64,000 nt of DNA. Origin: Deltaproteobacteria bacterium (GTDB lineage Bacteria > Myxococcota_A > Polyangia > Polyangiales > Houyiibacteriaceae). Position 1 is the first letter of the stretch, and each line of letters starts with the position of its first letter. The notes under the pieces were generated by a model. The model was not told where the DNA came from. It ran no database searches and saw only the letters and a list, made by a program, of their open reading frames with translations. The stretch lies in NCBI GenBank assembly GCA_017644045.1, contig JAEPMI010000010.1:310001-374000 (forward strand). The letters are read 5' to 3'. The translations under genes were made by a program, and so were the position numbers. Positions 30,986 through 42,265 of this stretch are shown here, in pieces.

Positions 30986-32272
30986 CTACCCGGCCGCGGG
31001 CTGGACCAGGTTGCAGGCGTCCGCGAGGGCCCTGGCCTCGACGATGTTGTCCTCGATGCTGCAGTAGGTCCATGCCCCGTAACGGCCGATGGAGTGGACC
31101 CCACGGGTCGCCAGGGCCGCCCGCTTCTGCTCCACGTCGCGGACCGAGTCCCGGGTGATGTGGACGTAGGCGGGGTCGAGGAGGACGTGATGGCTCGAGA
31201 CGAGCTGGTGACCGTCGACGAAGCCGACCTTCGCGAGGTCGGCGACCACCCGATCCCGGGTCTCGGCGATCTCCGCCTCGGTCGTCGCGAACCCGGCTTC
31301 GCGCCCGAGCTCGACATAGATGCTCATCCGATCGGTACCGAAGATGTTGTCGTAGAAACCGACCCGATAGAAGGAGAGCTCCCGCTGAGGGAAATAGACC
31401 CAGTGCGGTCCCTCCGGCCCCTTGCGATCGAAGCCGAGGTTGAAGACCTGCACGACGTTCCAGGAGTAGACGTCGGGGTCGTAGGCGACCCCAGCCATGG
31501 AGAGCAACTGCGGGAGCGGCATGGACGAGACCAATGTCTCGAAGGCGACCTCCCTCGATTGGGTGACCGCTACTCGGCGCTCCAAATCGATGGCTACCAC
31601 CCTCTCACCGAGCGCGATCTTGGACCGGTCGACGCCTTGGGCCAGCGCCTGCACATACTGAATCGCGCCGCCTTCGGGATAGGTGAACGTTGCGTTGTAG
31701 CTCTGGTCACCGGAGGTCCGGAAGCTGCGGATGACGTCGTCGACGTCCGCGTAGGGAAAGAAGCGTCCCATCGCGTCGACATCGAGCCGTCCGAGATCCG
31801 TCGCATAGAGCTTCTCGTTGTAGGGAACGAGGAACTTGTCGGCGATCGCGCGGCCGAACTTCGCGTAGAGCATCTCTCGAAAAGAGGCGGGCTCCTGGCC
31901 ACCGCTCGCTTCGGCTCGGAAGTAGAGATCGTAGAGGCACTCGAGCATCTCTTCCTTCGGCAGCTGGTGGATGTTCCGCTGGAAGGGGAAGTCGACGAAG
32001 GCGTCGCGATACCAGATGCGCGCGTCCTTCTGGATGACCCGGATCTCCTGACCGGTCATCCGCTCGACTAGATAGCGCTCGATCTCCGGATGCCGGAAGT
32101 GGAAGAAGTGCCCCGAGTAGTCCCAGGTGAACCCGTCCTGACGGACCGTTCGGCAGTAGCCACCGATCTCGTCGTTCGCCTCGAGGATCAGGTAGTCGTC
32201 CGATTCGAGCCAATCCGCGAAGGCGAGGCCGCTGACGCCAGCTCCCACCACCAGGTGCTTCACTCGGTCCAT
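30986..32272 (-). CDS. FAD-dependent amine-oxidase/UDP-galactopyranose-mutase-like protein
   Basis: 428 residues from ATG 32272. The N-terminal dinucleotide-binding motif is LVVGAGVSGLAFADWL, followed by a second conserved FAD block (LILEANDEIGGYCRTV) and GHFFHFRHPEI. The overall layout resembles the protoporphyrinogen-oxidase/Glf-type NAD(P)-binding Rossmann proteins, found as sugar mutases or carotenoid-type oxidoreductases. A C-terminal GxHSIGRYGAWTYCSIEDNI matches the last FAD-contact region of UDP-galactopyranose-mutase-like proteins. The substrate is uncertain. Its start shares one base with the stop of the Cys-rich lipoprotein gene. Confidence 0.8.
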   Translation of the reverse strand: MDRVKHLVVGAGVSGLAFADWLESDDYLILEANDEIGGYCRTVRQDGFTWDYSGHFFHFRHPEIERYLVERMTGQEIRVIQKDARIWYRDAFVDFPFQRNIHQLPKEEMLECLYDLYFRAEASGGQEPASFREMLYAKFGRAIADKFLVPYNEKLYATDLGRLDVDAMGRFFPYADVDDVIRSFRTSGDQSYNATFTYPEGGAIQYVQALAQGVDRSKIALGERVVAIDLERRVAVTQSREVAFETLVSSMPLPQLLSMAGVAYDPDVYSWNVVQVFNLGFDRKGPEGPHWVYFPQRELSFYRVGFYDNIFGTDRMSIYVELGREAGFATTEAEIAETRDRVVADLAKVGFVDGHQLVSSHHVLLDPAYVHITRDSVRDVEQKRAALATRGVHSIGRYGAWTYCSIEDNIVEARALADACNLVQPAAG

Positions 32273-33051
32273 CAGGCGCCGCCGTCCTCGGGCACCCCAC
32301 CGTCCTCGGGCACTCCGCCATCGGCGCCCCCGCACACACCACCGATGCAGGCACCTCGCGTGCAGCACTCGCCGCCACAGCAGATGGCCGTGTCGGTGCA
32401 GCGCTCCTCACAGATGTCCGGCCCGAGGGTGCAGTTGCCGTTCGCGCAGCTCTCGCGCGTCTCGCAGGCGTTCTCGCACTCGCCGCAATGGAAACGGTCG
32501 ATGGTCAGATCACGGCACTCGACCATGCCGAAGGCGTCTCGGCAGCAGGTCGACTCGTCGGTGCCGTCACAGCCGGTCCGCGACTCGCCGCAGACACAGC
32601 GGCCGCCGCCGCAGCGGTCGGCGACCCGCGGGTCGCACTCGATGCCGCACCCGCCGCAGTCCCTGGCATCCTCCCGTAGGTTGGCGCAATAGTCGGTCGT
32701 GCGGTCTTCGACCGGCGGGCAGCAGAGCGACTCTTCGGTGCCCAGACAACCGAGCCGCACCGAGCCGCAGACGCACACGCTGTTCTGGCAGAAGGTCCCG
32801 CGCCCATCGGCACACTCCCGTCCGCAGAGCCCGCAGTGGTCCGGGTCGTTCCGGGTGTCCACACAGGTCGGCTCCCCATCGACCACGCAGCAGGTCTCGG
32901 GCCCTGCGCACTCCAGCTCGCAAGGCGGCCCGAGATCGGGCGGGAGGGTGAAGGAGTCGACCCCGAGATCGGTGGCTCCTCCATCGGGTTCGGCGTCGTC
33001 GTCGCCGCAGGCGACGACGAGCGCGAGCATGGCCAAGAGAAGGGTCCGCAT
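32272..33051 (-). CDS. Cys-rich lipoprotein with repeated disulfide modules
   Basis: 259 residues from ATG 33051. Lipoprotein signal MRTLLLAMLALVVACGDDD, where Asp directly after the Cys could favour an unusual sorting. The mature protein has dozens of cysteines in recurring modules such as DPDHCGLCGRECADG, DARDCGGCGIECD and DRFHCGECENACE, a type common in myxobacterial secreted proteins. The C-terminus is a short repeat (GGVPEDGG). Probably surface-exposed and heavily disulfide-bonded; function unknown. It sits 47 bp after truB on the same strand and is translationally linked to the FAD protein. Confidence 0.8.
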   Translation of the reverse strand: MRTLLLAMLALVVACGDDDAEPDGGATDLGVDSFTLPPDLGPPCELECAGPETCCVVDGEPTCVDTRNDPDHCGLCGRECADGRGTFCQNSVCVCGSVRLGCLGTEESLCCPPVEDRTTDYCANLREDARDCGGCGIECDPRVADRCGGGRCVCGESRTGCDGTDESTCCRDAFGMVECRDLTIDRFHCGECENACETRESCANGNCTLGPDICEERCTDTAICCGGECCTRGACIGGVCGGADGGVPEDGGVPEDGGA

Positions 33052-33098
33052 CGGGGGCTGTGTAGCATGGGGGATGGGCCCCCCGCAGGTCGCCGCTG

Positions 33099-34001
33099 CT
33101 ACGCCCCGGTCCCGGCCTCGCTGGTGAACCCGCGCAGCACCTGCCACCCGCCCTCGCGCTGCTCGGCGATGGTGACCAGCGCCCCTGCGTGGACCAACGC
33201 GGCGGGCCCCTCGAGCACCTCACCGGCTTCGACGCGACGCCCCATCCGCAGGTCCGCAGCGGCCTCGGCACCGACCTCGACCGTGGGCATCACCTTCGCG
33301 GCGGCGGTGGCGGGGTCGAGGAGCGCCTCGGGCGCGACCGCCTCGGGCACCACCGCTTCGGCCACGGTGAACGCTCCACTCGCGAGCCGCCGCAGCTCGC
33401 TCAGGTGTCCCACGGTGCCGAGACGTTCCGCGAGATCACGACCGAACGAGCGGACGTAGAACCCCTTGCTGGCCTCGAGCTCGAAGCGGACCCGGTCGGG
33501 AGCGACCTCGAGCACGGACACGGAGCGAAGCTCGACCTCGCGCTCCGGCGCCTCGAAGTCGTCGCCTCGGCGAGCCTTGGCGTGCAGTCGCTCGCCGTCC
33601 ACCCGCACCGCGCTGACCTTCGGGACCCGCTGTCGGATCACGCCCACCATGCTCGCTGCGACCGCACGGACGTCGTCCAACGTGGCGGTCAGGAGAGGCC
33701 CCTCCCCGGTCACGTCTCCCTCGGCGTCGAGGCTGTCGGTCGCCGTCCCGATGCTCAGGGTGGCGGCGTAGCGCTTGTCGGCGGCGGTCAGGTAGGGAAC
33801 CAGCTTCGTGCCCTCCCCGACCGCGACGACCAACACGCCGGTCGCCATCGGGTCGAGCGTGCCGGCGTGCCCTACGCGGCCCGTGTCGAGACGCTTTCGG
33901 AGCGACGACACGACGTCGTGCGAGGTGGGGCCCTTCGGCTTGTCCACCACGACCACACCACGGAGGTGTGCGCCCTTTCCCCCTTTTCGACGCCGACCCA
34001 T
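33099..34001 (-). CDS. truB: tRNA pseudouridine(55) synthase TruB
   Basis: 300 residues. Makes the universal pseudouridine 55 in the T loop of tRNAs. The catalytic motif GRVGHAGTLDPMATG contains Asp50. The N-terminal VVVVDKPKGPTSHDVV is also typical, and a C-terminal PUA-like region follows. It is located 9 bp after nrnA in the rimP-truB transcription/translation operon, its usual neighbourhood. Confidence 0.95.
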   Translation of the reverse strand: MGRRRKGGKGAHLRGVVVVDKPKGPTSHDVVSSLRKRLDTGRVGHAGTLDPMATGVLVVAVGEGTKLVPYLTAADKRYAATLSIGTATDSLDAEGDVTGEGPLLTATLDDVRAVAASMVGVIRQRVPKVSAVRVDGERLHAKARRGDDFEAPEREVELRSVSVLEVAPDRVRFELEASKGFYVRSFGRDLAERLGTVGHLSELRRLASGAFTVAEAVVPEAVAPEALLDPATAAAKVMPTVEVGAEAAADLRMGRRVEAGEVLEGPAALVHAGALVTIAEQREGGWQVLRGFTSEAGTGA

Positions 34002-34010
34002 CGCGGCGCG

Positions 34011-34994
34011 CTACTCGCCGCAGAGCACGCGGCAGGCGAGCTCTCGGACTTGCTCGCGCGCCGTGTCGGCGTCGATGTCGAGCTGGGTACCCGCGGCGCT
34101 CTTGTGGCCGCCGCCGCCGAGCCGCTGAGCGAGCACGCCCACGTCGGCGTCGCCGCGGCTGCGGAAGCTGATCTTGGTGTCGAGCCCCTCGCCGGAGTCG
34201 GCGGGGAACTCCCACACGAGCGCGGCGATCTCCACGCCCTTCAGCTTGCGGCCGTAGTCGACCATGCCCTCGACCATGTCGTCGGTGGCGCCGGTCTTGG
34301 CCAGCATCTCGCGGGTGACGGTCATCAGGGCGAGCCGCCCCTCGCACTCCACCTCGAGCGTGTCGAGAATGGCGCTCAGGAGCGCCAGCCGCTCCGGCTG
34401 CCACTTCTCGAAGAGCTCGTACGCGACCTCCCAGGGATCGGCTCCCTGCTCCAACAGCTCGGCGCCCATCCGGAGCACCTTCGGTTTGGTGGTCGAGTAG
34501 CGGAAGCCGCCGGTGTCGGCCACGAGCGCTGCGTAGATCGGAGTCGCGGCCTCCGCGGGGACCGGCCGGAGCCCGAACATCTCGGCGAGGTCCATCACCA
34601 TCTCGCCGGTAGCGCAGGCCTCGGTCTCGCGGAGAACGATGTCGCCCACGTCGTCGTGGTTCGCGTGGTGGTCGATCACGACCAGCGGACCCCGAACGTC
34701 CTCGGCCGGCAGGCCCTTGGGCAAGAGCGCGTTGGCGGCCGTGTCCATCACGAAGGTGACGTCCCAGCGCTTGTCGGCAGGAAGGTCCCGCTCGACTTCG
34801 CCGTGGTCGAGGAAGACCAGGTTCGGCGGCAGGTCGTCGGGGACGTAGAGGTTCACGTCCTTCCCGAGCCGCAGCAGCAATGCGCGCAGCCCGAGCGCCG
34901 AGCCGAGCGCATCGGCGTCCGGCCGCTTGTGACAGCAGACCAGGAAGCTCTCGCCGCCGCGGACGAGCTCGGCCACGCGCTCCGCGGTGGTCAC
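34011..34994 (-). CDS. nrnA: DHH-family oligoribonuclease/pAp phosphatase (NrnA-like)
   Basis: 327 residues from a GTG that overlaps the rbfA stop (GTGA). DHH phosphoesterase motifs in order: CHKRPDADALGSALGL, VMDTAA, VVIDHHANHDD, then ALVADTGGFRYS. The DHHA1 domain ends in RLGGGGHKSAAG. NrnA degrades nanoRNA and 3'-phosphoadenosine 5'-phosphate; this gene sits between rbfA and truB in many bacteria. The longer upstream frame is discarded because it runs through rbfA. Confidence 0.92.
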   Translation of the reverse strand: MTTAERVAELVRGGESFLVCCHKRPDADALGSALGLRALLLRLGKDVNLYVPDDLPPNLVFLDHGEVERDLPADKRWDVTFVMDTAANALLPKGLPAEDVRGPLVVIDHHANHDDVGDIVLRETEACATGEMVMDLAEMFGLRPVPAEAATPIYAALVADTGGFRYSTTKPKVLRMGAELLEQGADPWEVAYELFEKWQPERLALLSAILDTLEVECEGRLALMTVTREMLAKTGATDDMVEGMVDYGRKLKGVEIAALVWEFPADSGEGLDTKISFRSRGDADVGVLAQRLGGGGHKSAAGTQLDIDADTAREQVRELACRVLCGE

Positions 34995-35359
34995 TCTTCC
35001 TCCTGACGGATCTCGTCGAGCAGGCGCTCGATGCGGCTGCCCTGATCGATCGAGGCGTCCCACTCGAAGCGGAGCTCCGGGGTCCGGCGCAGCTCGAGGG
35101 TCTTTCCGAGCTCCCGTCGCAGGAAGCCGGCCGCGCGCTCGAGGCCCGCGACCAAACGCTCCTTGCGGCGGTCCGTCGCCTCGTCGAGCGTGCGGACGTA
35201 GACCGTCGCGATCTGGAGATCGTTGGTCACCGTCACCGCCGAGACGACCACGTCCTTGGTGGCCGGGTCCTTGAGTCGACCGCGCATGACCAGGCTCATG
35301 AGCTCCCGACGAACCTCTTCGCCGACACGCGCCGCGCGATCGTGGCGGGGCGCGTTCAA
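34991..35359 (-). CDS. rbfA: Ribosome-binding factor A
   Basis: 122 residues from a TTG at 35359, chosen because it overlaps the preceding stop (TTGA), the same coupling as its neighbours, and gives the usual RbfA length. KH-like fold with RVGEEVRRELMSLVMRGRLK at the start and the ATVYVRTLDE strand. RbfA helps mature the 16S rRNA 5' end in the small subunit. The alternative longer start at 35383 would add eight residues. Confidence 0.9.
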   Translation of the reverse strand: MNAPRHDRAARVGEEVRRELMSLVMRGRLKDPATKDVVVSAVTVTNDLQIATVYVRTLDEATDRRKERLVAGLERAAGFLRRELGKTLELRRTPELRFEWDASIDQGSRIERLLDEIRQEEE

Positions 35360-35703
35360 GAGGGCTCCTCGAAGCTGGACCAATCGACGGTCACGTCCTC
35401 GCGCGGACGCTCGTCGCTCATGTGCACGAGCTCCGTGCCGCGGTAGGCGACACGGGCCAGGCCGAGGCCGGCCGCGAATGCGAGCACACGATCCATCATC
35501 TCGTTGGCGTGGGGCCCGTCACCGCTGATGCAGGTGAACCCGAGGAGCGCACGGGTGTGCGCGTCCTGGTGGCCCACCTCGGCGGCGGCGACGTCGAATC
35601 GGCTTCGCACCCGGTCGAGGATACTTGAAATTACGGCGCGTTTCTCCTTCAAGGAACGCACCCCGTCCAGCTCGAGCTCCATGCGGCCTACGCCGACGAC
35701 CAT
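35356..35703 (-). CDS. DUF503/YlxP-like protein
   Basis: 115 residues from ATG 35703 (a GTG at 35715 is in frame). Conserved DUF503 opening VGVGRMELELDGVRSLKEKR, then VISSILDRVRSRFDVAAAEV. The family is found between infB and rbfA in many bacteria and is linked to ribosome maturation by position. The C-terminal 25 residues extend beyond the usual domain end. Confidence 0.88.
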   Translation of the reverse strand: MVVGVGRMELELDGVRSLKEKRAVISSILDRVRSRFDVAAAEVGHQDAHTRALLGFTCISGDGPHANEMMDRVLAFAAGLGLARVAYRGTELVHMSDERPREDVTVDWSSFEEPS

Positions 35704-35722
35704 GGGACCGCGCACGACGACG

Positions 35723-38416
35723 CTACTCCAGCGTCGCCGCGACCTCCTCGATCTCGAAGCACTCGATCATGTCGCCGATCTTGACGTCGTTGTAGCCCTC
35801 GAGCCCGATACCGCACTCCATGCCGTTCGGGACCTCGGCCACGTTGTCCTTGAAGCGACGCAGCGAGCCCATCTTGCCGGTCCAGACGATCACGCCGTCG
35901 CGGACGAGGCGCGCCTGGCCCGAGCGGAGCATCTTGCCGTCGGTGACCATGCAACCGGCGATGGTGCCGATCTTGGGGATGCCGAAGGTCTCGCGGACCT
36001 CCGCCTGACCGACGTCCTTCTCGACCAGCTTCGGCGCGAGGAGACCCGCCATGGCGGCCTTCACGTCGTCGAGCACCTCGTAGATGACGCTGTAGGGGCG
36101 AATGTCCACGCCTTCCTTCTTCGCCATCGAGTTCGCCTTGCCCATCGGGCGGACGTTGAAGCCGATGATGATTCCGTCGGACGCGCTCGCGAGCATGACG
36201 TCGCGCTCGGTGATGCCACCGACACCGCTGTGGATGACGCTGACGCGGACCTTCTCGGTCGCGAGGTCCTCGAGGCTGCCGTTGAGCGCCTCGAGGGAGC
36301 CCTGCACGTCGGCCTTCACCACGAGCTTCAGCTCGTGCTGCTCGCCGCTCTGCATCATGGCCTGGATCTGCTCGAGGGTGCGCGGCTGCGCGACCTTCGG
36401 AGCCTTGGCCTTCTCCTTGTTCGCCTCGGAGACCTCCTGGGCCTTCTTGGCGTCGGTGACCTTGTAGAGCTTGTCACCCGCTTCCGGCAGCTCGTCGAGG
36501 CCGAGGACCTCGATGGGCGTCGCCGGACCAGCGATCTTCAGGGTCTGGCCACGGTCGTCGGTCATCGCGCGGACACGACCCCACGCGGTGCCGGCGACCA
36601 CGTAGTCACCGGCCTCGAGCGAGCCGTCGCGGATGAGCACGTTGGCCACGACACCCCGGCCGCGGTCGAGCTTCGCCTCGAGGACGACGCCCTCGGCGGG
36701 GATGTTCGCGTTCGACTCGAGCTCGAGCACCTCGGCGGTGACGAGCACGCTCTCGAGGAGCTGGTCGATGCCCTGCCCGGTGAGCGCGCTGGTCGGAACG
36801 TAGATCGTGTCCCCACCCCAGTCCTCCGGGGTCAGGCCGAGCGCGGCCAGCTCGTTCATCACCTTGTCCGGCGCCGCGTCGGGACGGTCGATCTTGTTGA
36901 CCGCCACGATGATGGGCACCTCGGCCGCCTGCGAGTGGCTCACGGCCTCACGGGTCTGCGGCATGACGCCGTCGTCCGCGGCCGCGACGAGGATGACGAC
37001 GTCCGTCGCCTGCGCACCGCGGGCGCGCATCTCGGTGAAGGCCTGGTGACCCGGCGTATCGAGGAACACGACCGTGCCCCGCTCCGTGTTCACGCGGAAC
37101 GCAGAGATGTGCTGGGTGATGCCACCGGCCTCGCCCTCGGCGACGTTGGCCTCGCGGATCTTGTCGAGCAGCGAGGTCTTACCGTGGTCGACGTGGCCCA
37201 TGATCGTGACGATCGGGGGCCGAATCGCGCGGTCCTCTTCGAGGTTCTCGAAGTCACCGCGAGCGTCACCGACGATCTCCTCCTTGGAGCGGGCGACGTT
37301 CTCGACCTCGTAGTTGAACTCGTCGGCGATGATCATCGCCGTGTCCGCGTCGAGCGTGCTGTTGATGTGCACACCGCCGACGCCCATCTGCATGAGCTTC
37401 ATCAGCAGATCGGTCGCCTTGAGGCTCATCCGCTGAGCGAGCGTCTGGAGCTGGATCTGATCCTCGATGCGGATTTTGCGCTTGATCGCGCTCGGCACCG
37501 TGATCTCGGTCTGCTTCGGCTTGCGGCTCGGATCGCGGCGGCGGCGCTGCGGGCGGCCCTGCGGACGACCGGTCGGGCCGATCGAGGCGCGACCACGGAT
37601 CTCCCGACGGCGGGGCGGCGGCCGGTTCTGCTTGTGCTGCTCGACGATGCGCTTGCGGTCTTCCTCGGTGAGGCGAGCGCCAGCGCTCGGCGCCGAGGCA
37701 CCACCGCGCGAGACGACACCGGGAGGAAGCGGTGCATGGTCGAAGCGCTCGGCGGGCGGCGGGGGCTCCGTCGCGGGCGGCGGCTTCGGCACCCGCTTGG
37801 CCGCGGGCTCGATCTTGGTCGAGACCTTCTCGCGGACGAGCTGGCCGGCACCCTGGCTCGGGTCGCGCTCCTCGGGCTCCTCGGGCTTCGGCTCGGGCTC
37901 CTGCTTCGCCTCGACCACCGGCTCCGGGGCGGGCTCCGGCGCGGCCTCGGCGACCGGCTCCGGCGCCTTCTCGGGCTCCGGCGCGGCCTTCGCCTCGACG
38001 GGCTCGGGCGTGGGCTCGGGGGCCTTCTCGGGCTCCGGCGCGGCCTCGGCGACCGGCTCCGGCGCCTTGGGCGGCTCCGGGGCGACCTCGGGCGTGGGCT
38101 CGGCGGCGCGACGCTGCGGAGGCCGCGCGGCGGCGAGCTCCTCGTCGACGGCCGCGGCGGCCTGCTCCTCTGGTGCCTCCTCGGTCTTCTTCTTCCGCCG
38201 CACACGGCGGCGGGTCACGGTCGGACGGATCTGTGTTTCCACCGTATCGCGCTCACGATCCTTCTGGAGCGCGCGCTTCACCCGCTCCACTTCGGCGGTC
38301 TCCAGCACGCTCATGTGATTGCGCACCTGGATGCCCAACGCGGCGATGCGCTGGATCAGCTCGCGATTCTCGACACCGAGCTCGCGCGCGACCTCATATA
38401 CCCGAACCTTACTCAT
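35723..38416 (-). CDS. infB: Translation initiation factor IF-2
   Basis: 897 residues. N-terminal IF2_N-type domain ([20 protein letters not shown]). A long low-complexity linker (about residues 85-330) is built of Ala-Pro-Glu-Lys repeats such as [18 protein letters not shown]. The GTPase core from about residue 390 has [12 protein letters not shown] (G1), [10 protein letters not shown] (G3) and AVNKIDRP (G4). Domains II to IV follow, with the C-terminal initiator-tRNA-binding part. Its start overlaps the ylxR stop. The repeated linker is coding, not a DNA repeat element. Confidence 0.95.
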   Translation of the reverse strand: MSKVRVYEVARELGVENRELIQRIAALGIQVRNHMSVLETAEVERVKRALQKDRERDTVETQIRPTVTRRRVRRKKKTEEAPEEQAAAAVDEELAAARPPQRRAAEPTPEVAPEPPKAPEPVAEAAPEPEKAPEPTPEPVEAKAAPEPEKAPEPVAEAAPEPAPEPVVEAKQEPEPKPEEPEERDPSQGAGQLVREKVSTKIEPAAKRVPKPPPATEPPPPAERFDHAPLPPGVVSRGGASAPSAGARLTEEDRKRIVEQHKQNRPPPRRREIRGRASIGPTGRPQGRPQRRRRDPSRKPKQTEITVPSAIKRKIRIEDQIQLQTLAQRMSLKATDLLMKLMQMGVGGVHINSTLDADTAMIIADEFNYEVENVARSKEEIVGDARGDFENLEEDRAIRPPIVTIMGHVDHGKTSLLDKIREANVAEGEAGGITQHISAFRVNTERGTVVFLDTPGHQAFTEMRARGAQATDVVILVAAADDGVMPQTREAVSHSQAAEVPIIVAVNKIDRPDAAPDKVMNELAALGLTPEDWGGDTIYVPTSALTGQGIDQLLESVLVTAEVLELESNANIPAEGVVLEAKLDRGRGVVANVLIRDGSLEAGDYVVAGTAWGRVRAMTDDRGQTLKIAGPATPIEVLGLDELPEAGDKLYKVTDAKKAQEVSEANKEKAKAPKVAQPRTLEQIQAMMQSGEQHELKLVVKADVQGSLEALNGSLEDLATEKVRVSVIHSGVGGITERDVMLASASDGIIIGFNVRPMGKANSMAKKEGVDIRPYSVIYEVLDDVKAAMAGLLAPKLVEKDVGQAEVRETFGIPKIGTIAGCMVTDGKMLRSGQARLVRDGVIVWTGKMGSLRRFKDNVAEVPNGMECGIGLEGYNDVKIGDMIECFEIEEVAATLE

Positions 38417-39101
38417 TCTGGCTTCCGGTCCTCCACCACAGATTCCACCTGTCGAGGGGCAGAAGACGATGCGCCTTCCGCCCCTTCGACGGGCTCCTTA
38501 TGCGGGAACGTACCCGCAGGGCGCAACCCGGCGAGGTGAGCCGACGCGCGACGCACCTCTTCCGCGATTCCACCATCCTCGATCGCCAGCACGGCGACCT
38601 CGTCCCGGCCGAAGAGCCGACCCACGTCGGCCTTGGGTCCCAGGACCACGCACGCCTTGCCGAGACGCTCGGCCGAAGCCATCAGCTCGTCCCGACGACC
38701 GGCGGCATCACTGGCCACGCAAAGGAGCCGAATCCGGCCTTCCGCGAGGCTCTCACGCACCGAATCGGTCCCGACCGCGATCTTGCGAGCGCGATGCGCG
38801 CCGAGGAGCAGACCTTCGAGGCGACGCTCCAGCTGCGCGACGATCCCGTCGGCGATCACCGACGGGTCAAGGCTCACCGGCTTGCGCAACGAGCGGGCGA
38901 TCCCGCCCTTGCGTGCGGCCGTTTGCAAACATTGCGTGTCAGCGTGGATCCACACGCCTCGGCCGCCGAGCTGGCCTCGAGCGTCGGCGACCACGAAGGG
39001 AGGCTCGGGCACGACCGCCAGACGCACGAGCTCCTCCCGGGGCCGCTGTTCGCGGCACCCGGCGCACGTGCGCTCTGCGGTCTTGGTCCGAGCCATCGCG
39101 A

Positions 39102-39105
<4 letters not shown>
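38413..39105 (-). CDS. YlxR (DUF448) fused to an L7Ae-like (YlxQ) domain
   Basis: 230 residues from a GTG overlapping the nusA stop; an ATG nine bases later is possible. Residues about 10-80 are YlxR ([30 protein letters not shown]), an RNA- or RNase P-associated domain. Residues about 95-195 are an L7Ae-like fold ([38 protein letters not shown]). In many bacteria these are two separate genes between nusA and infB. Here they are one protein. Confidence 0.88.
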
Positions 39106-40871
<1,766 letters not shown>

Positions 40872-40890
40872 GGGTTCCTGGTCCCCTTCT

Positions 40891-41400
40891 CTACGCGTGC
40901 TTTGCCTTGTCGAATCGATGCACGAGCGTGGCTCGGGCGATCGCGTCGAACGGAATCTTGATGGGTTTGCCGTCCTGCTCGACCAGGGCGGCGTCGCCTT
41001 CGACCCCCAAGAGCTCGCCCTGGAACTTCCGGCGCGAGCCCACGGGCTGGAGGGTCTTCAGCTGAACCTCGCGCCCCGTGAAGCGGACGAAGTGTTCCGG
41101 CTTCGTGAGGGGTCGCTCGAGCCCGGGGCTCGAGACCTCGAGGTTGTACTTGTTGGGCATCTCGTCCTCGTGGAGGTCGAGCGCCGTGCTCAGGTCACGA
41201 CTCACCGCCGTGCAGTGCTCGAGCATCACGCCGGAGCCGGGCGTGGGGTCGGACGCCGGGCGCTCACGGTCGATCACCACCTGGAAGGTCGTCCCGCTCC
41301 GCCCCTTGCCCCGGAGCGCGCGCACCTCGACCAACTCGACGCCATGGGCGGCGCAGATGGGCTCGGCGAGCTCGGCGACCTTTTTCTGTACGGCAGACAT
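40891..41400 (-). CDS. rimP: Ribosome maturation factor RimP
   Basis: 169 residues from ATG 41400; the longer frame upstream runs through the terminator and is not used. Typical two-domain protein: [20 protein letters not shown], then [14 protein letters not shown] at the domain junction and a C-terminal SH3-like barrel. RimP acts in 30S subunit maturation. It is first gene of the operon; a strong minus-strand terminator lies 117 bp upstream, so transcription probably starts within 41401-41516. Confidence 0.93.
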   Translation of the reverse strand: MSAVQKKVAELAEPICAAHGVELVEVRALRGKGRSGTTFQVVIDRERPASDPTPGSGVMLEHCTAVSRDLSTALDLHEDEMPNKYNLEVSSPGLERPLTKPEHFVRFTGREVQLKTLQPVGSRRKFQGELLGVEGDAALVEQDGKPIKIPFDAIARATLVHRFDKAKHA

Positions 41401-41516
41401 GGGTGGTTGGGGGGTGAGCGAGATTGGAGAAAACGAACGGGAGCGGCTCACGGCTCCTTTCGAAGCCGGTCCTCGAGGCATCCAACCGGTCGGGCCAGGA
41501 CACGGAACCCCAGACG

Positions 41517-41542
41517 AAAAAAGGCAGGCGCGATGCCTGCCT
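41517..41542 (-). terminator. Rho-independent terminator upstream of rimP
   Basis: On the minus strand: stem AGGCAGGC/GCCTGCCT (8 bp, 5-nt loop) followed by six T. It ends transcription from the YbjN-like gene and isolates the rimP operon. A second GC-rich hairpin (arms about 41578-41586 and 41613-41621) lies just before it. Confidence 0.85.
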
Positions 41543-41643
41543 CCTAGGTTGGGAGCCATGAAGACCCACAGCTCGTACCACGGCCCCGTCACCACGGCAA
41601 GCGCCCACGTGAGGGCCGTGGGCGAGCCGGAATCAGCGGGTCC

Positions 41644-42069
41644 TCAGGCGCCCTCGTCCACGATGCGCTGCAGCTCGTCATGGTGAACGTCTGCGTAGTA
41701 CGAGAGCGCCTGAAGCGCGTCGAGGAGCTCGGACTGATCCAGATCGGCGATCGGGTATTCGACCGAGAGAACGACGTCGAGATCGTCGTCGATCGAGAGC
41801 TTCGCCATGAAGAAGACCTGGTTGAGCTCGAGCAGCCGGGTGTAGAGGGCGTGGGCGTACCCGCCCTCCTCGGGTGTCCGAACGAGCGGCACGATGGCGC
41901 AGGTCAGGAAGCCTTCTTCCACGTCCTGATGGACCAACACCGGGAATTTCCGGCCCGTTCGTGCCGTCTTGAAGCGGCCGCGCCAGGTCTGGGCGGCGAT
42001 GCGCTTCATCCGCCATCCACCCGCGGCGAGGTACTCCTCGAGGGTGGCCGCGTCGATGGGCTCGGTCAC
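41644..42069 (-). CDS. YbjN / type III secretion chaperone-like domain protein
   Basis: 141 residues from a GTG at 42069; the upstream part of the frame is arginine-rich and unconvincing. The fold resembles YbjN/CesT-like chaperones: EEYLAAGGWRMKRIAAQTWR, then TCAIVPLVRTPEEGGYAHAL and the conserved VLSVEYPIADLDQSELLDAL. Such small proteins in Myxococcota often stand alone and their partners are unknown. Soluble, with no signal peptide. The gene is followed by a strong terminator. Confidence 0.75.
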   Translation of the reverse strand: MTEPIDAATLEEYLAAGGWRMKRIAAQTWRGRFKTARTGRKFPVLVHQDVEEGFLTCAIVPLVRTPEEGGYAHALYTRLLELNQVFFMAKLSIDDDLDVVLSVEYPIADLDQSELLDALQALSYYADVHHDELQRIVDEGA

Positions 42070-42265
42070 GAGCGAGACCCTACGCGGCGGAGGGTCGCTT
42101 GTAAACGCGGCAAGCCGCCGGCGTCGCGGTTCGTGCGAACGCTCCCTGAGCCGCCTCACCCCGCGTTGACAGGGGAAAATCGCGGATGGTATCGACCTTC
42201 CTCACTCGGGCGCAGGGGCGGCCGAGGGCCCGACCGCGCCGGTCGGGATGGAGGTGCGTGCTGTG

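Noticed and set aside
37850-38110. Tandem repeat in the infB region, possible DNA repeat array
   Set aside because: It encodes the Ala-Pro-Glu linker of IF-2 and varies at codon level, so it is protein low complexity.
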